The notes: a model not told the origin generated them from the sequence alone. A stretch of 47,917 nucleotides of DNA from Nocardia thailandica NBRC 100428 (GCF_000308795.1 NZ_BAGK01000307.1:1-47917), one strand, 5' to 3'. Numbered from the stretch's first letter, positions 7,152-15,014 are shown. Numbers and translations are program-made.

Positions 7152-7643
7152 ATGGTCTTGTCAGCTTCGGGCCGGGTGTTCTGTCTGCTCGTCGGCGCCG
7201 GCGCGGCGTCGCTCGGCATCCTCGCCGCGGCCCCCGGCGCGTCCGCGGCCGCGGGGTGTCCCGCGCCGGGCGCGGCCTTCGCCGAGGCAGGCACGGGCGC
7301 GGAGTCCTGCTCGGCGGCCAGTGACGCGGGCGGCGCCGCCGCCGCTTACGGATTCGGCGGGAACGCCGCGGCCGACGCCGCCGCGACGAGCCTGTCGCTC
7401 GCCGTCGCCGCCGGCGGCGGCACCGCCACGTCGGCGTCGCAGTATCTGTCCGGGCCCGCGGCCATCGCCGTCGGAGCGGGCGCGCGCGCCGACGTCACGG
7501 GCGCCCGCCCCGGCCTGTCGATCGGCATCGCGGGGCCGGGCGCCTCGGTGACGGTCTCCGGCGCGACCGGCCCGACCTGCAGCGGCGGACCCGCGTTCGC
7601 CGGCGACTTCCAGACCTGGCAGGGCTGCCTGTCTGTGGGGTGA
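7152..7643 (+). CDS. Small secreted protein (DUF6764-like)
   Basis: This protein of 163 residues has a signal peptide of about 33 residues ending in GASAAAG. The mature part is built almost entirely of Ala, Gly, Ser, Thr and Val, with short repeated strands (SLAVAAGGGTATSAS, IAVGAGARADVTGAR, ASVTVSGATGP) that suggest a beta-rich extracellular domain. Four cysteines (GCPAPG, ESCSAA, PTCSGG, GCLSVG) could form two disulfides. It resembles the DUF6764 secreted proteins of Nocardia and Rhodococcus, from memory of the family. GGGAG lies six bases before the ATG. A SigF-type promoter 80 bases upstream suggests stress or stationary-phase expression (inference). Confidence 0.7.
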   Translation: MVLSASGRVFCLLVGAGAASLGILAAAPGASAAAGCPAPGAAFAEAGTGAESCSAASDAGGAAAAYGFGGNAAADAAATSLSLAVAAGGGTATSASQYLSGPAAIAVGAGARADVTGARPGLSIGIAGPGASVTVSGATGPTCSGGPAFAGDFQTWQGCLSVG

Positions 7644-7667
7644 TTCGATGCAGAGACGTTGCGTCGG

Positions 7668-8108
7668 TTAGTGGACGTCGGGATGAGCCGGCAGTCCTTC
7701 GGCCGCGCGGAGGCTGTCGGAGAACTGCAGGATGACATCGAGGGTGTCGGCGTCGAGCTGCTGGGCGTGATGCAGCAGGGAGCGCAGGCCCGGCGTGCGC
7801 AGCCGCCGGACGACGGTGCTGTCGGCGCGCACGGGATGCGCGCCGGTGAGCCCGTAGAAGTATTGCGGTGCGACGCCGAAGTAGGCGGCCAGCGCGGCGA
7901 CCAGCCGCGGCGAGGGATTGACGCGCTGACCCGTACGCAACTGCGACAGGTACGGGGAGGAGAGCCGGTGGCCCCGCGCGGTCACCGCGTCGGCGACGGT
8001 GCGGTTGGTGTGCGGACGACGACCCGGGAGCGTGGGCCGGTCGAAGAGTTCGTTGAGTCGCCACGCGAAATCGGGCCCACTATCGTGCTGATGATGCTGC
8101 GCTGACAC
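7668..8108 (-). CDS. EspR-like XRE-family nucleoid-associated regulator
   Basis: This 146-residue regulator closely follows mycobacterial EspR, the dimeric DNA-binding protein that controls ESX-1 and cell-wall genes. Landmarks are FAWRLNELFDRPTLPGRRPHT, the recognition helix SSPYLSQLRTGQRVNPS, and a C-terminal helical dimerisation part (LRSLLHHAQQLDADTLDVIL, SDSLRAAEGLP). The GTG at 8108 is chosen because the N-terminus then matches EspR length. A longer GTG frame from 8162 would run through a 20-bp palindrome and adds nothing recognisable. No esx genes are in this window, so its targets are probably elsewhere. Confidence 0.72.
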   Translation of the reverse strand: MSAQHHQHDSGPDFAWRLNELFDRPTLPGRRPHTNRTVADAVTARGHRLSSPYLSQLRTGQRVNPSPRLVAALAAYFGVAPQYFYGLTGAHPVRADSTVVRRLRTPGLRSLLHHAQQLDADTLDVILQFSDSLRAAEGLPAHPDVH

Positions 8109-8120
8109 CCTCTCCACTGT

Positions 8121-8140
8121 GGGACCGGCACACCGGTCCC
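8121..8140. promoter_or_regulatory. 20-bp palindrome in front of the EspR-like gene
   Basis: GGGACCGG (8121-8128) and CCGGTCCC (8133-8140) form a perfect inverted repeat around CACA, 13 bases upstream of the chosen start. It may be an autoregulatory site or a leader hairpin. The same half-site occurs in front of the LacI gene (38003-38023). Confidence 0.4.
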
Positions 8141-8359
8141 GGCAACACCCGGGAGTCGACACTGGGCACGAGGACTGGCGCGGCGCGGCCGGTTTGTGAC
8201 GACCGCCAATCGGTGGCGCGCACCGGCCCGCCGCGCCGAAGTCCTACCCGCGCACCACGTGACGCGACGGATTCGAAGGGTCTTTCTCCTCTTTTTGCCG
8301 CGGGGCCGCGGTGCTGGGATAGGGCCGTGCAACGCCACAAGACGACAGCAGGACCCCTG

Positions 8360-8785
8360 ATGAACGGAATCGACAGCCGCGCCGTGCTCGGGCACGGACG
8401 CGCTGTCGCGGCGTCGCGAGTGTGGACCCGGTCGTTCCCGCAGGCGCCGCCGCTGCGCGACGAGACGGAGCTGCTCTCGGCCATCGGCTACATCCGCACC
8501 GACATCAGCGGGGTCGGCCAGGTGTGGGACGAGGAGCAGATGCGCTGCGCGGCAGACGATCAGGGCTACGACCTGCGCAAGACCATCGCGTTCTCCGCCA
8601 CCACCTTCGACCCGGTCGCCCGGCTGACCGCGATCGCCGCGGACCTCGGCGTCGACGCGGTGCTCACCCCGTCGTTCGCCCACCTCGGCGACGTCGTGCC
8701 CGAGCGGCTCATCCGGGTCTGCGCGGTGGTCGTCGTCGATCCGCTCGTCGTCTATCCCCGGTTCGACCCGCAGATGGTGAGCTGA
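8360..8785 (+). CDS. Degenerate serine-resolvase-like protein
   Basis: This 141-residue protein contains a fold like the N-terminal catalytic domain of serine recombinases: AIGYIRTDISG (compare the GYxRVS motif), EEQMRCAADDQGYDL, then LTAIAADLGVDAVLTPSFAHLGD and VCAVVVVDP. The D-R-L-x-R arginine motif is missing (SFAHLGD instead), and there is no DNA-binding domain after residue 141. It is therefore unlikely to recombine DNA and may be a domesticated regulatory or structural remnant. The ATG at 8360 has AGGA six bases upstream. Longer frames upstream give an arginine-rich, unlikely N-terminus. Nothing mobile is next to it. Confidence 0.6.
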   Translation: MNGIDSRAVLGHGRAVAASRVWTRSFPQAPPLRDETELLSAIGYIRTDISGVGQVWDEEQMRCAADDQGYDLRKTIAFSATTFDPVARLTAIAADLGVDAVLTPSFAHLGDVVPERLIRVCAVVVVDPLVVYPRFDPQMVS

Positions 8786-8803
8786 CCGCGGCGCGCGGTC
8801 AGC
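8781..8803. terminator. 10-bp hairpin covering two convergent stop codons
   Basis: GCTGACCGCG (8781-8790) pairs perfectly with 8794-8803 around a GCG loop. The left arm contains the stop of the resolvase-like gene (8783-8785) and the right arm contains the stop of ilvD (8799-8801), so one element could end both transcripts. Confidence 0.65.
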
Positions 8804-10490
8804 CGGTGACCGCGCCGTGCGCGGCCGAGCTGACCAGCTTGCGGTACTTGGCCAGGACGCCGGAGGTGTACTTCGGCGGCAGCGGCTCCCAGCCTACCTT
8901 GCGCGCGGCCAGCTCGTCCTCGTCGATCTCGACGTCGAGCGAGTGGTCGGCGACGTCGAGGACGATCGGATCGCCGTCGCGCACGAACGCGATCGGCCCG
9001 CCGTCCACGGCCTCCGGCGCGACGTGGCCGACACACAAACCCGTTGTGCCGCCGGAGAACCGGCCGTCGGTGAGCAGCAGGACGTCCTTCCCGAGCCCCG
9101 CGCCCTTGATGGCGCCGGTGATGGCGAGCATCTCCCGCATGCCAGGACCGCCCTTGGGACCCTCGTAGCGGATGACGACCACGTCGCCGGCCACGATCGT
9201 GCCGTTCTCCAGCGCGTCCATCGCGGCGCGCTCCCCGTCGAAGACCCGGGCGGTGCCGCGGAAGACATCGGAGTCGAAGCCCGCGCTCTTCACCACCGCG
9301 CCCTCGGGGGCGAGGGAACCGTGCAGGATGGTGAGGCCGCCGGTCCGGTGGATCGGCCGGTCCAGGCGCCGGATGACGTCGCCGTCGAGGCCCAGCTCGA
9401 TCGAGGCGAGGTTCTCGGCCATGGTCCTGCCGGTGGCGGTCAGCACGTCGCCGTGCAGGAGACCGGCGTCGAGCAGGGCCTTGAGCACGACCGGGATCCC
9501 GCCGACCCGGTCGACATCGTTCATGACGTAGCGGCCGAACGGCTTGAGATCGCCCAGGTGCGGCACCTTCTCGCCGACCCGGTTGAAGTCGGCCAGCGTC
9601 AGGTCGACACCGGCCTCGCGCGCGATGGCCAGCAGGTGCAGCACGGCGTTGGTCGACCCGCCCAGCGCCATGACGATGGTGATGGCGTTCTCGAACGCCT
9701 CCATCGTCAGGATGTCGCGGGCGGTGATCCCGCGTCGCAGCAGTTCGACGACGGCCTCGCCGGAGCGGCGGGCGTACTCGTCGCGGCGGCGGTCCGGCGC
9801 GGGCGGCGCGGCCGAGCCGGGCAGGCTCATCCCCAGCGCCTCGGCGACCGAGGCCATCGTGTTGGCGGTGTACATGCCGCCGCACGCGCCCTCGCCGGGG
9901 CAGATCGCCCGCTCGATACGGTCGACCTCCTCCCGGGTGATCAGGCCCTTGATACAGGCGCCGACCGCCTCGAACGCATCGATGATGGTGACCTCGCGGC
10001 CGTCGACGTTGCCGGGCAGGGTCGAGCCCGCGTAGAGGAAGACGCTGGACAGGTCCAGCCGGGCGGCGGCCATCAGCATCCCGGGCAGGCTCTTGTCGCA
10101 GCCGGCCAGCAGCACCGAACCGTCGAGACGCTCGGCCATCATCACCGTCTCGACCGAGTCGGCGATGATCTCCCGGCTGACCAGCGAGAAGTGCATCCCC
10201 TCGTGGCCCATGGAGATGCCGTCCGACACCGAGATCGTGCCGAACTCCAGGGGATAGCCGCCCGCGGCGTGCACGCCCTCCTTGACCGCCTTGGCCAGGC
10301 GGTCGAGGGACAGGTTGCACGGGGTGATCTCGTTCCAGCTCGACGCCACCCCGATCTGGGGTTTGGCCCAGTCCTCATCGCCCATCCCCACCGCGCGGAG
10401 CATGCCGCGCGCCGCGGTCTTCTCGAGTCCGTCGGTGACATCGCGGGAGCGGGGCTTGATGTCGACCGGCCTGCCGGTGTCGTCTGCCAT
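8799..10490 (-). CDS. ilvD: Dihydroxy-acid dehydratase
   Basis: This 563-residue enzyme removes water from 2,3-dihydroxy-isovalerate and 2,3-dihydroxy-3-methylvalerate, the penultimate step of valine and isoleucine synthesis, in the cytoplasm. Cluster-ligating cysteines are seen at C58 (EITPCN), C131 (AGCDKSLPG) and C203 (GEGACGGMYTANTM). The C-terminal signature LLTDGRFSGGTTGLCVGHV is intact, and the length is normal for IlvD. Translation probably starts at ATG 10490. TAGGCT six bases upstream on the minus strand suggests a leaderless transcript. No other branched-chain genes are adjacent, which is usual in actinobacteria. Confidence 0.97.
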   Translation of the reverse strand: MADDTGRPVDIKPRSRDVTDGLEKTAARGMLRAVGMGDEDWAKPQIGVASSWNEITPCNLSLDRLAKAVKEGVHAAGGYPLEFGTISVSDGISMGHEGMHFSLVSREIIADSVETVMMAERLDGSVLLAGCDKSLPGMLMAAARLDLSSVFLYAGSTLPGNVDGREVTIIDAFEAVGACIKGLITREEVDRIERAICPGEGACGGMYTANTMASVAEALGMSLPGSAAPPAPDRRRDEYARRSGEAVVELLRRGITARDILTMEAFENAITIVMALGGSTNAVLHLLAIAREAGVDLTLADFNRVGEKVPHLGDLKPFGRYVMNDVDRVGGIPVVLKALLDAGLLHGDVLTATGRTMAENLASIELGLDGDVIRRLDRPIHRTGGLTILHGSLAPEGAVVKSAGFDSDVFRGTARVFDGERAAMDALENGTIVAGDVVVIRYEGPKGGPGMREMLAITGAIKGAGLGKDVLLLTDGRFSGGTTGLCVGHVAPEAVDGGPIAFVRDGDPIVLDVADHSLDVEIDEDELAARKVGWEPLPPKYTSGVLAKYRKLVSSAAHGAVTG

Positions 10491-10496
10491 CACCCC

Positions 10497-10557
10497 AGCC
10501 TACGAGGCCCCGCCGAGCCACCACGGTGGACGCGCCCGTCCGTGGGGCGAATAGGCT
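10497..10557. promoter_or_regulatory. Divergent leaderless promoters for ilvD and the ZIP transporter
   Basis: The same -10 hexamer TAGGCT appears for both genes: minus strand 10497-10502, six bases before the ilvD ATG, and plus strand 10552-10557, seven bases before the ATG at 10565. Both genes would be transcribed without a leader from a 74-base shared intergenic region. Confidence 0.45.
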
Positions 10558-10564
10558 CGGCGGC

Positions 10565-11251
10565 ATGCTCAACGCGCTGCTGTACGGGCTCGGCACGGTG
10601 GTTCCGCTGATGATCGGGGTGGCCGTCGGCATCCGGTGGACGCTGCCTCGGCCGGTGCTGGCCACGATGATGGCCTTCGGCGCAGGCACGATGATCGCGG
10701 CGGTGTCGGAGGAACTGTTCGCCCCGGCGTTCCATCGCGACGGCGCCGTGGTCGCGGGGGCGGCGCTGTTCGCCGGGGCCGGGATCTACGTGGTGGCCAA
10801 CCATCTCATCGAGAACAAGCTCGGACCTGCCGCCATCGGCTGGGCGCTGCTGCTCGGGACGGTGCTCGACGGGGTGCCGGAGAACATCGCGCTCGGGGTA
10901 TCCCTCGGCGCCGGCGGGGGACTGGTGCTGCTGGTGGCGATCGCGGCGGGCAACGTGCCCGAGGCGGTCAGCGGGGTCGCGCTGATGCGCGAACAGCACG
11001 GTTTCGCGCCGCGGCGCACATTCGCCCTGTGGGCGGTGACCGCCGCGGTGCTGGTCGCGGTGACGGTGCTGGGTAACGGGCTCGCCGACGCCATCCCGGG
11101 GACCGCGATCAGCGCCGTGCAGGCGTTCGCGGGTGGCGCCACCATCGCCATGCTGGCGGATTCGATGGTGCCCGAGGCCTACCGCGAGGGCGGCTGGTGG
11201 GTCGGGATGGCGACCGCGGGCGGCTTCTTCGTCGCCTTCGCCATCGGGTGA
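10565..11251 (+). CDS. ZIP-family divalent metal transporter
   Basis: This 228-residue integral membrane protein of the ZIP family imports zinc, iron or manganese across the cytoplasmic membrane. About seven to eight hydrophobic segments are visible. The two metal-channel helices carry LDGVPENIALG and GNVPEAVSGVAL, the equivalents of the family's H-x-x-P-E-G motifs, with the Pro-Glu pair kept and histidine replaced by Asp or Asn in this subgroup. The final helix contains MVPEAYREGG. ATG 10565 is preceded by TAGGCT at leaderless spacing. Metal specificity cannot be read from the sequence. Confidence 0.85.
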   Translation: MLNALLYGLGTVVPLMIGVAVGIRWTLPRPVLATMMAFGAGTMIAAVSEELFAPAFHRDGAVVAGAALFAGAGIYVVANHLIENKLGPAAIGWALLLGTVLDGVPENIALGVSLGAGGGLVLLVAIAAGNVPEAVSGVALMREQHGFAPRRTFALWAVTAAVLVAVTVLGNGLADAIPGTAISAVQAFAGGATIAMLADSMVPEAYREGGWWVGMATAGGFFVAFAIG

Positions 11252-11252
11252 G

Positions 11253-11287
11253 CGGGGAGGCGGCCCCACGGCGGGACCGCCTCCCCG
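11253..11287. terminator. 11-bp hairpin between convergent genes
   Basis: CGGGGAGGCGG (11253-11263) pairs perfectly with 11277-11287 around a 13-base loop. It lies between the stop of the ZIP transporter and the stop of the catalase gene. Confidence 0.65.
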
Positions 11288-11301
11288 GTGCGCCGCGCCG
11301 C

Positions 11302-12786
11302 TCAGGCGTCGGCGCGGGACTTGTACTCGGCCTCGATGCGGTCGCCGACCTCCTGGTCGATGTTGCGCCAGTACTGGAAGACGTTGGACAGCACCGGTTC
11401 CACCACGCCGCCGAGCAGGGTGCCGACGACGGTGTCGACCAGGCGGGCGCGCTCGTCCTCGCCCATGACGTCGCGCACCAGCGTGTGCGCCTGGCCGAAG
11501 TCGTCGTCCTCCGCGTGCAGGGTGTAGGCGGCGCGCACGAGCTCGCCGTCGCTCTCCCAGCCGTTGTCGACCGGACCCTGCGCGTCCTGGTAGGTGCGGC
11601 CGAAGGAGTTCGGCGCGTACACCGGCGCGGCGCCGCTGTGGAAGAACTGCATCGCGCCCTCCTTGTCGTAGGAGTTGGTCGGCACGACCGGACGGTTCAC
11701 CGGCAGCTGATTGTGGTTGGTGCCCAGGCGGTTCCGCTGCGCGTCGGGGTAGGAGAAGACGCGGCCGAGCAGCATCTTGTCCGGGGAGATCCCGGTGCCG
11801 GGCACGGTGTTGGACGGGCTGAACGCGGCCTGCTCGATCTGGGCGAAGTGATTGACCGGGTTCTGATCGAGGGTGAACCGGCCCACCGGGATCCGCGGGT
11901 AGTCCTTCTTCGACCAGACCTTGGTGAGGTCGAACGGATTGAAGCGGTAGGACTTCGCGTCCTGGTAGGGCATGATCTGGACCTCGACCCGCCAGGACGG
12001 GAACTCGCCGTCGCGGATGGACTCGAACAGGTCCCGCCGGTGGGCGTCGGCGTCCTGCCCGGCCAGTTTCTCGGCCTCGGCGTTGGTGAGGAACTCGAGG
12101 CCCTGCTCGGTCAGGAAGTGGTATTTCACCCAGAACCGCTCGCCCGCGGCGTTGACCCACATGTAGGTGTGGGAGGAGTAGCCGTTCATGTGCCGCCACG
12201 TGCGCGGGATGCCGCGATCGCCCATCAGGTAGGTCACCTGATGGGCGGATTCGGGGGACAGGGTCCAGAAATCCCACTGCATGGTCGCGTCGCGCAGGCC
12301 CGAGTCGGGCAGCCGCTTCTGCGAGTGGATGAAGTCGGCGAACTTCATCGGGTCGCGGACGAAGAAGGTGGGGGTGTTGTTGCCGACGATGTCGAAGTTG
12401 CCGTCCTCGGTGTAGAACTTCAGCGCGAAGCCGCGCACGTCACGCCACGTGTCGGGGGAGCCGAGTTCGCCTGCCACGGTGGAGAACCGGGCCAGCATCG
12501 GCGTGACGGTGCCCGGCTGGAAGACCTTGGCCTTCGTGTAGGCGGAGACGTCCTCGGTGATCTCGAGCCTGCCGAAGGCGCCGGAGCCTTTGGCGTGCGG
12601 GCTGCGCTCGGGGATGCGTTCCCGGTCGAACCGGGCCAGCTTCTCCACCAGGGCGACGTCGTGCAGCAACAGCGGCCCGTCCGGGCCCACGCTCAGCGAG
12701 TGCGCGTCGTTCTCGCGCGGCGCTCCCGACTCGGTCGTCGACGGCGCCGACGACTCGTGCCCGGCGGTGGGGTCGAATGTGGTCAC
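11302..12786 (-). CDS. katA: Monofunctional heme catalase
   Basis: This 494-residue small-subunit catalase breaks down hydrogen peroxide in the cytoplasm. The catalytic histidine is H64 in RSPHAKG, the distal asparagine lies in VGNNTPTFF (N136/N137), and the proximal heme tyrosine is Y346 in RVFSYPDAQRNRLG. The length and lack of a C-terminal flavodoxin-like domain place it with small clade 3 type catalases. The GTG start at 12786 follows GAAGGAG eight bases upstream. A short GTTTC-ACG-GAAAC inverted repeat lies just before this site and might bind a regulator. There is no furA-like gene next to it. The symbol is given by family, not by orthology test. Confidence 0.93.
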   Translation of the reverse strand: MTTFDPTAGHESSAPSTTESGAPRENDAHSLSVGPDGPLLLHDVALVEKLARFDRERIPERSPHAKGSGAFGRLEITEDVSAYTKAKVFQPGTVTPMLARFSTVAGELGSPDTWRDVRGFALKFYTEDGNFDIVGNNTPTFFVRDPMKFADFIHSQKRLPDSGLRDATMQWDFWTLSPESAHQVTYLMGDRGIPRTWRHMNGYSSHTYMWVNAAGERFWVKYHFLTEQGLEFLTNAEAEKLAGQDADAHRRDLFESIRDGEFPSWRVEVQIMPYQDAKSYRFNPFDLTKVWSKKDYPRIPVGRFTLDQNPVNHFAQIEQAAFSPSNTVPGTGISPDKMLLGRVFSYPDAQRNRLGTNHNQLPVNRPVVPTNSYDKEGAMQFFHSGAAPVYAPNSFGRTYQDAQGPVDNGWESDGELVRAAYTLHAEDDDFGQAHTLVRDVMGEDERARLVDTVVGTLLGGVVEPVLSNVFQYWRNIDQEVGDRIEAEYKSRADA

Positions 12787-12884
12787 GTGACTTCTCCTTC
12801 GGTTTCACGGAAACGGCACAGCGGCGCTTCGAGCTCTCAGGCGATGTCCTCCGGGGCCCGGCTACGGCGGAGCATCCGGCACTT

Positions 12885-13192
12885 CCACCGTAACAGCGAG
12901 AATCCGGTCGTCCGGCGAAGCGACGGCGGGGGGACCGCGGAGGGCGCGGTCGCGCCGATGACTTCCGCGCGCGGGAGACGTCGAAGCCGGCGGCGGCCCG
13001 GTCGACCTGGTCGCCGGCAGCGGCGGCGCCGTCGCGCCGGCGCCGGTCGCCGCCCACCCGACCCGGTGGCCACCGTCGTCGCCCACGAACCGCCGCTGCC
13101 GACCGCGCTGCCCGACGCCGCGGCGTCGAAGCGGGCGGCGCGGTCGGCTACCGCGTGGCGTACGCGGCGAGGGCTTCGGCCCGGCAGGGTGG
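12885..13192 (+). pseudogene. Remnant of an alpha/beta-hydrolase gene, several frameshifts
   Basis: Translation pieces in different plus-strand frames line up in the correct order of an actinobacterial alpha/beta hydrolase: HRNSENPVV (about 12889), GDVEAGGGPVDLVAGSGGAV (about 12973, the nucleophile-elbow region), then one base out of frame DPVATVVAHEPPLPTALPDA (from about 13063), then VRGEGFGPAGW (about 13162). Restoring one G near 13062 joins the second and third pieces as AAHP-DPVATVVAHEPP, the usual spacing. The elbow has lost a residue, no start codon is evident, and the 3' end is cut by the adjacent sigma gene. This is a decayed gene. The exact boundaries are uncertain. Confidence 0.6.
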
Positions 13193-13194
13193 GA

Positions 13195-14031
13195 TCAGCG
13201 GTGGACCACGTCCCGGGGCCGCGCCTGATCCGCGGGCGGCGCCTCCTCGCCGACCTGGCGGCGCAGGCGATCGAGCAGCCGGGACAGGCGGCGCGAGATG
13301 CTCATCTGTGAGACGCCGAGGAGCCTGCCGATCTGCTGCTGGGGCAGCTGATCGAAGAACCGCCAGACCAGCAGCTGCCGGTCCTCGGCGGACAGCGCCG
13401 CCACCGCGGGCGCGGCGGCCATGGCCCGTTCGGTGAGGTCGTAGCAGGGTTCGTCGTAGCCGAGGGTGTCGGCCGGCGCGCCGAGGGTGTCGTGCTCACC
13501 GACGTGCACGCGGGCATCGAGGCTGGTGGTGTTGTAGGCCTCGGCGGTCACGCGGACGCGGGCGATCTCGGCGCGGTCGAGCCCGGTCTCGGCGGCGATC
13601 TCGCTGACCGTGGGCGAGTGCCGCAGGCGCTGGGTCAGCTCGTCCACGGCGGCGCTGACGCGGGCCTGGTCCTCCTTGTCGCGGCGGGTGACGCGCAGGG
13701 CCCAGGTCTTGTCGCGGAAGTGGCGGCGGACCTCGCCCATGACGGTCGGGATGGCGAAGGCGAGAAACGGCGTGCCGCGACCGACGTCGTACCGGTCGAC
13801 CGCGAGGACGACGCCGACGCGGGCGACCTGTTCGAGGTCGTCGAAGGGCACACCCCGCCCGTTGTAGCGGCGGGCGATGTGCTCGGCGAGCGGCAGACAT
13901 CGACAGATGATGCGGTCGCGTCCCGCGCGGAACGCGGCGCAGTCGCGATCCAGTTCGAGCAGCTTCGCGAACGCCGGCTCGAGATGCTCGTAGCCAAAGG
14001 TCGCGCTGGACAGATCGTGGTCAGCGCCCAT
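13195..14031 (-). CDS. RNA polymerase sigma factor, SigF/SigB family (copy 2)
   Basis: This 278-residue paralogue of the sigma factor at 1189-2058 is nearly identical in region 2 (GVPFDDLEQVARVGVVLAVD, RRHFRDKTW), region 3 (TVSEIAAETGLDRAEIA) and region 4 (LPQQQIGRLLGVSQMSISRR). The DNA-recognition helices are so similar that the two factors may read the same promoters. Differences lie in the linker at about residues 180-200 (HVGEHDTLGAPADT) and in the tail. The ATG at 14031 is chosen because it aligns with copy 1. Upstream is a good SigF-type promoter, so the gene may be autoregulated. A PAS-ANTAR gene is divergent, and no anti-sigma kinase is adjacent. Confidence 0.92.
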   Translation of the reverse strand: MGADHDLSSATFGYEHLEPAFAKLLELDRDCAAFRAGRDRIICRCLPLAEHIARRYNGRGVPFDDLEQVARVGVVLAVDRYDVGRGTPFLAFAIPTVMGEVRRHFRDKTWALRVTRRDKEDQARVSAAVDELTQRLRHSPTVSEIAAETGLDRAEIARVRVTAEAYNTTSLDARVHVGEHDTLGAPADTLGYDEPCYDLTERAMAAAPAVAALSAEDRQLLVWRFFDQLPQQQIGRLLGVSQMSISRRLSRLLDRLRRQVGEEAPPADQARPRDVVHR

Positions 14032-14105
14032 GGCCGGACCCCGTCCTGATGACCGACCCCGGTGCAACACACGGTTTGAATCGAGCCGGTAGCGGTAGCC
14101 GGAGA

Positions 14106-14131
14106 TTTCCCGTCCGGAGGTCCGGATAAAC
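14106..14131 (-). promoter_or_regulatory. SigF-type promoter of the second sigma gene
   Basis: On the minus strand GTTTAT (14126-14131) and GGGAAA (14106-14111) are 14 bases apart, close to the SigF/SigB consensus GTTT..GGGTA. Initiation near 14099 would give a leader of about 70 bases that starts with the block conserved in copy 1 (14077-14097) and includes 14029-14062. Confidence 0.5.
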
Positions 14132-14206
14132 CCCACGCATCGTCGCCGCAGGTCGCGGGTGTGACGATGCTGTCGCCGCAGCCCCGGCGGGTGGACACTG
14201 GAGACC

Positions 14207-14890
14207 ATGACCGGATCGCACGAGGACGACGAGGAACGGTTCGCCCGTGCCTATCGGCCCGCCGGTGTCGGAACGTTCACCTTCTGGTTCACCACGGGCC
14301 GATGGGAGTGGTCGGCGGAGATCTACCGGATGCACGGTTACGTCCCCGGTGAGGTCGAGCCGACCACCGAATTGCTGCTCGATCACAAGCATCCCGACGC
14401 CCCCGATGTCGTCGCCGGCCTGATCAGTCGCGTGATCGGCGCGGGGCACCCGTTCTCCAGCAGGCACCGGTTTCTCGACACGTCCGGGCAGGTGCACACG
14501 GTGATGGTGCTCGCCGATCGCGTCCTCGACGACGAGGGCACGCCGGTGGGGACCACCGGCTACTACCTCGACCTGTCCGACACGATCGGTGCCGCGGCCG
14601 ACGACGCGAACCGGGCGGCGGTGAGTGAGGCCGTCGGGGCGGCGACCGCGCGGGCGGTGATCGAGCAGGCCAAGGGCGTGCTGATGCGGATGTACCGGAT
14701 CGATGCCGACCAGGCGTTCAAGGTGCTCGTGTGGCGCTCGCAGGAGGCCAACCTCAAGCTGCGTGACATCGCCGGCCAGGTGATCGCGGATCTGGACCTG
14801 GTCCCGCCGCCCGATCCGGCCACGATCTCGGTCTTCGACCACCTGCTGCTGACCAGCCACGAGCGGATCCATCCGGAGGCCGAGCCCTGA
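14207..14890 (+). CDS. PAS-ANTAR domain RNA-binding regulator
   Basis: This 227-residue protein has an N-terminal PAS sensor (about residues 23-123: GTFTFWFTTGRWEWS, IYRMHGYVPGEVEPT, RFLDTSGQVHTVMVLADRV) and a C-terminal ANTAR domain (about 140-197: ARAVIEQAKGVLMRMYRIDADQAF, then SQEANLKLRDIAGQV). ANTAR domains bind tandem hairpins in nascent RNA to prevent termination. The PAS domain would sense an unknown small molecule or redox state. It is divergent from the second sigma gene, which hints at a shared stress circuit. I see no obvious tandem ANTAR target hairpins nearby. GGAG lies close to the ATG at 14207. Confidence 0.85.
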   Translation: MTGSHEDDEERFARAYRPAGVGTFTFWFTTGRWEWSAEIYRMHGYVPGEVEPTTELLLDHKHPDAPDVVAGLISRVIGAGHPFSSRHRFLDTSGQVHTVMVLADRVLDDEGTPVGTTGYYLDLSDTIGAAADDANRAAVSEAVGAATARAVIEQAKGVLMRMYRIDADQAFKVLVWRSQEANLKLRDIAGQVIADLDLVPPPDPATISVFDHLLLTSHERIHPEAEP

Positions 14891-15014
14891 GGAGCCGGAC
14901 ATGGTGCGGTCGTGTGGAACACGAGGTGATCATCGGGGTGATTCGGGGTACTCCCTCAGCGAGCCGGTCCGGATCCTCGCTCAACGGCGCGCGCGGCAAC
15001 CCGGCCATGGTTCC

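Noticed and set aside
8799..10490. Phosphogluconate dehydratase (Edd) as alternative identity of ilvD
   Set aside because: Length and the GEGACGGMYTANTM and DGRFSGGTTGLCVGH motifs fit IlvD, and no Entner-Doudoroff gene is nearby.
8817..10610. Long open frame opposite ilvD
   Set aside because: It mirrors ilvD codon positions, the translation is low in complexity, and ilvD on the other strand is certain. Long antisense frames are normal in such GC-rich DNA.
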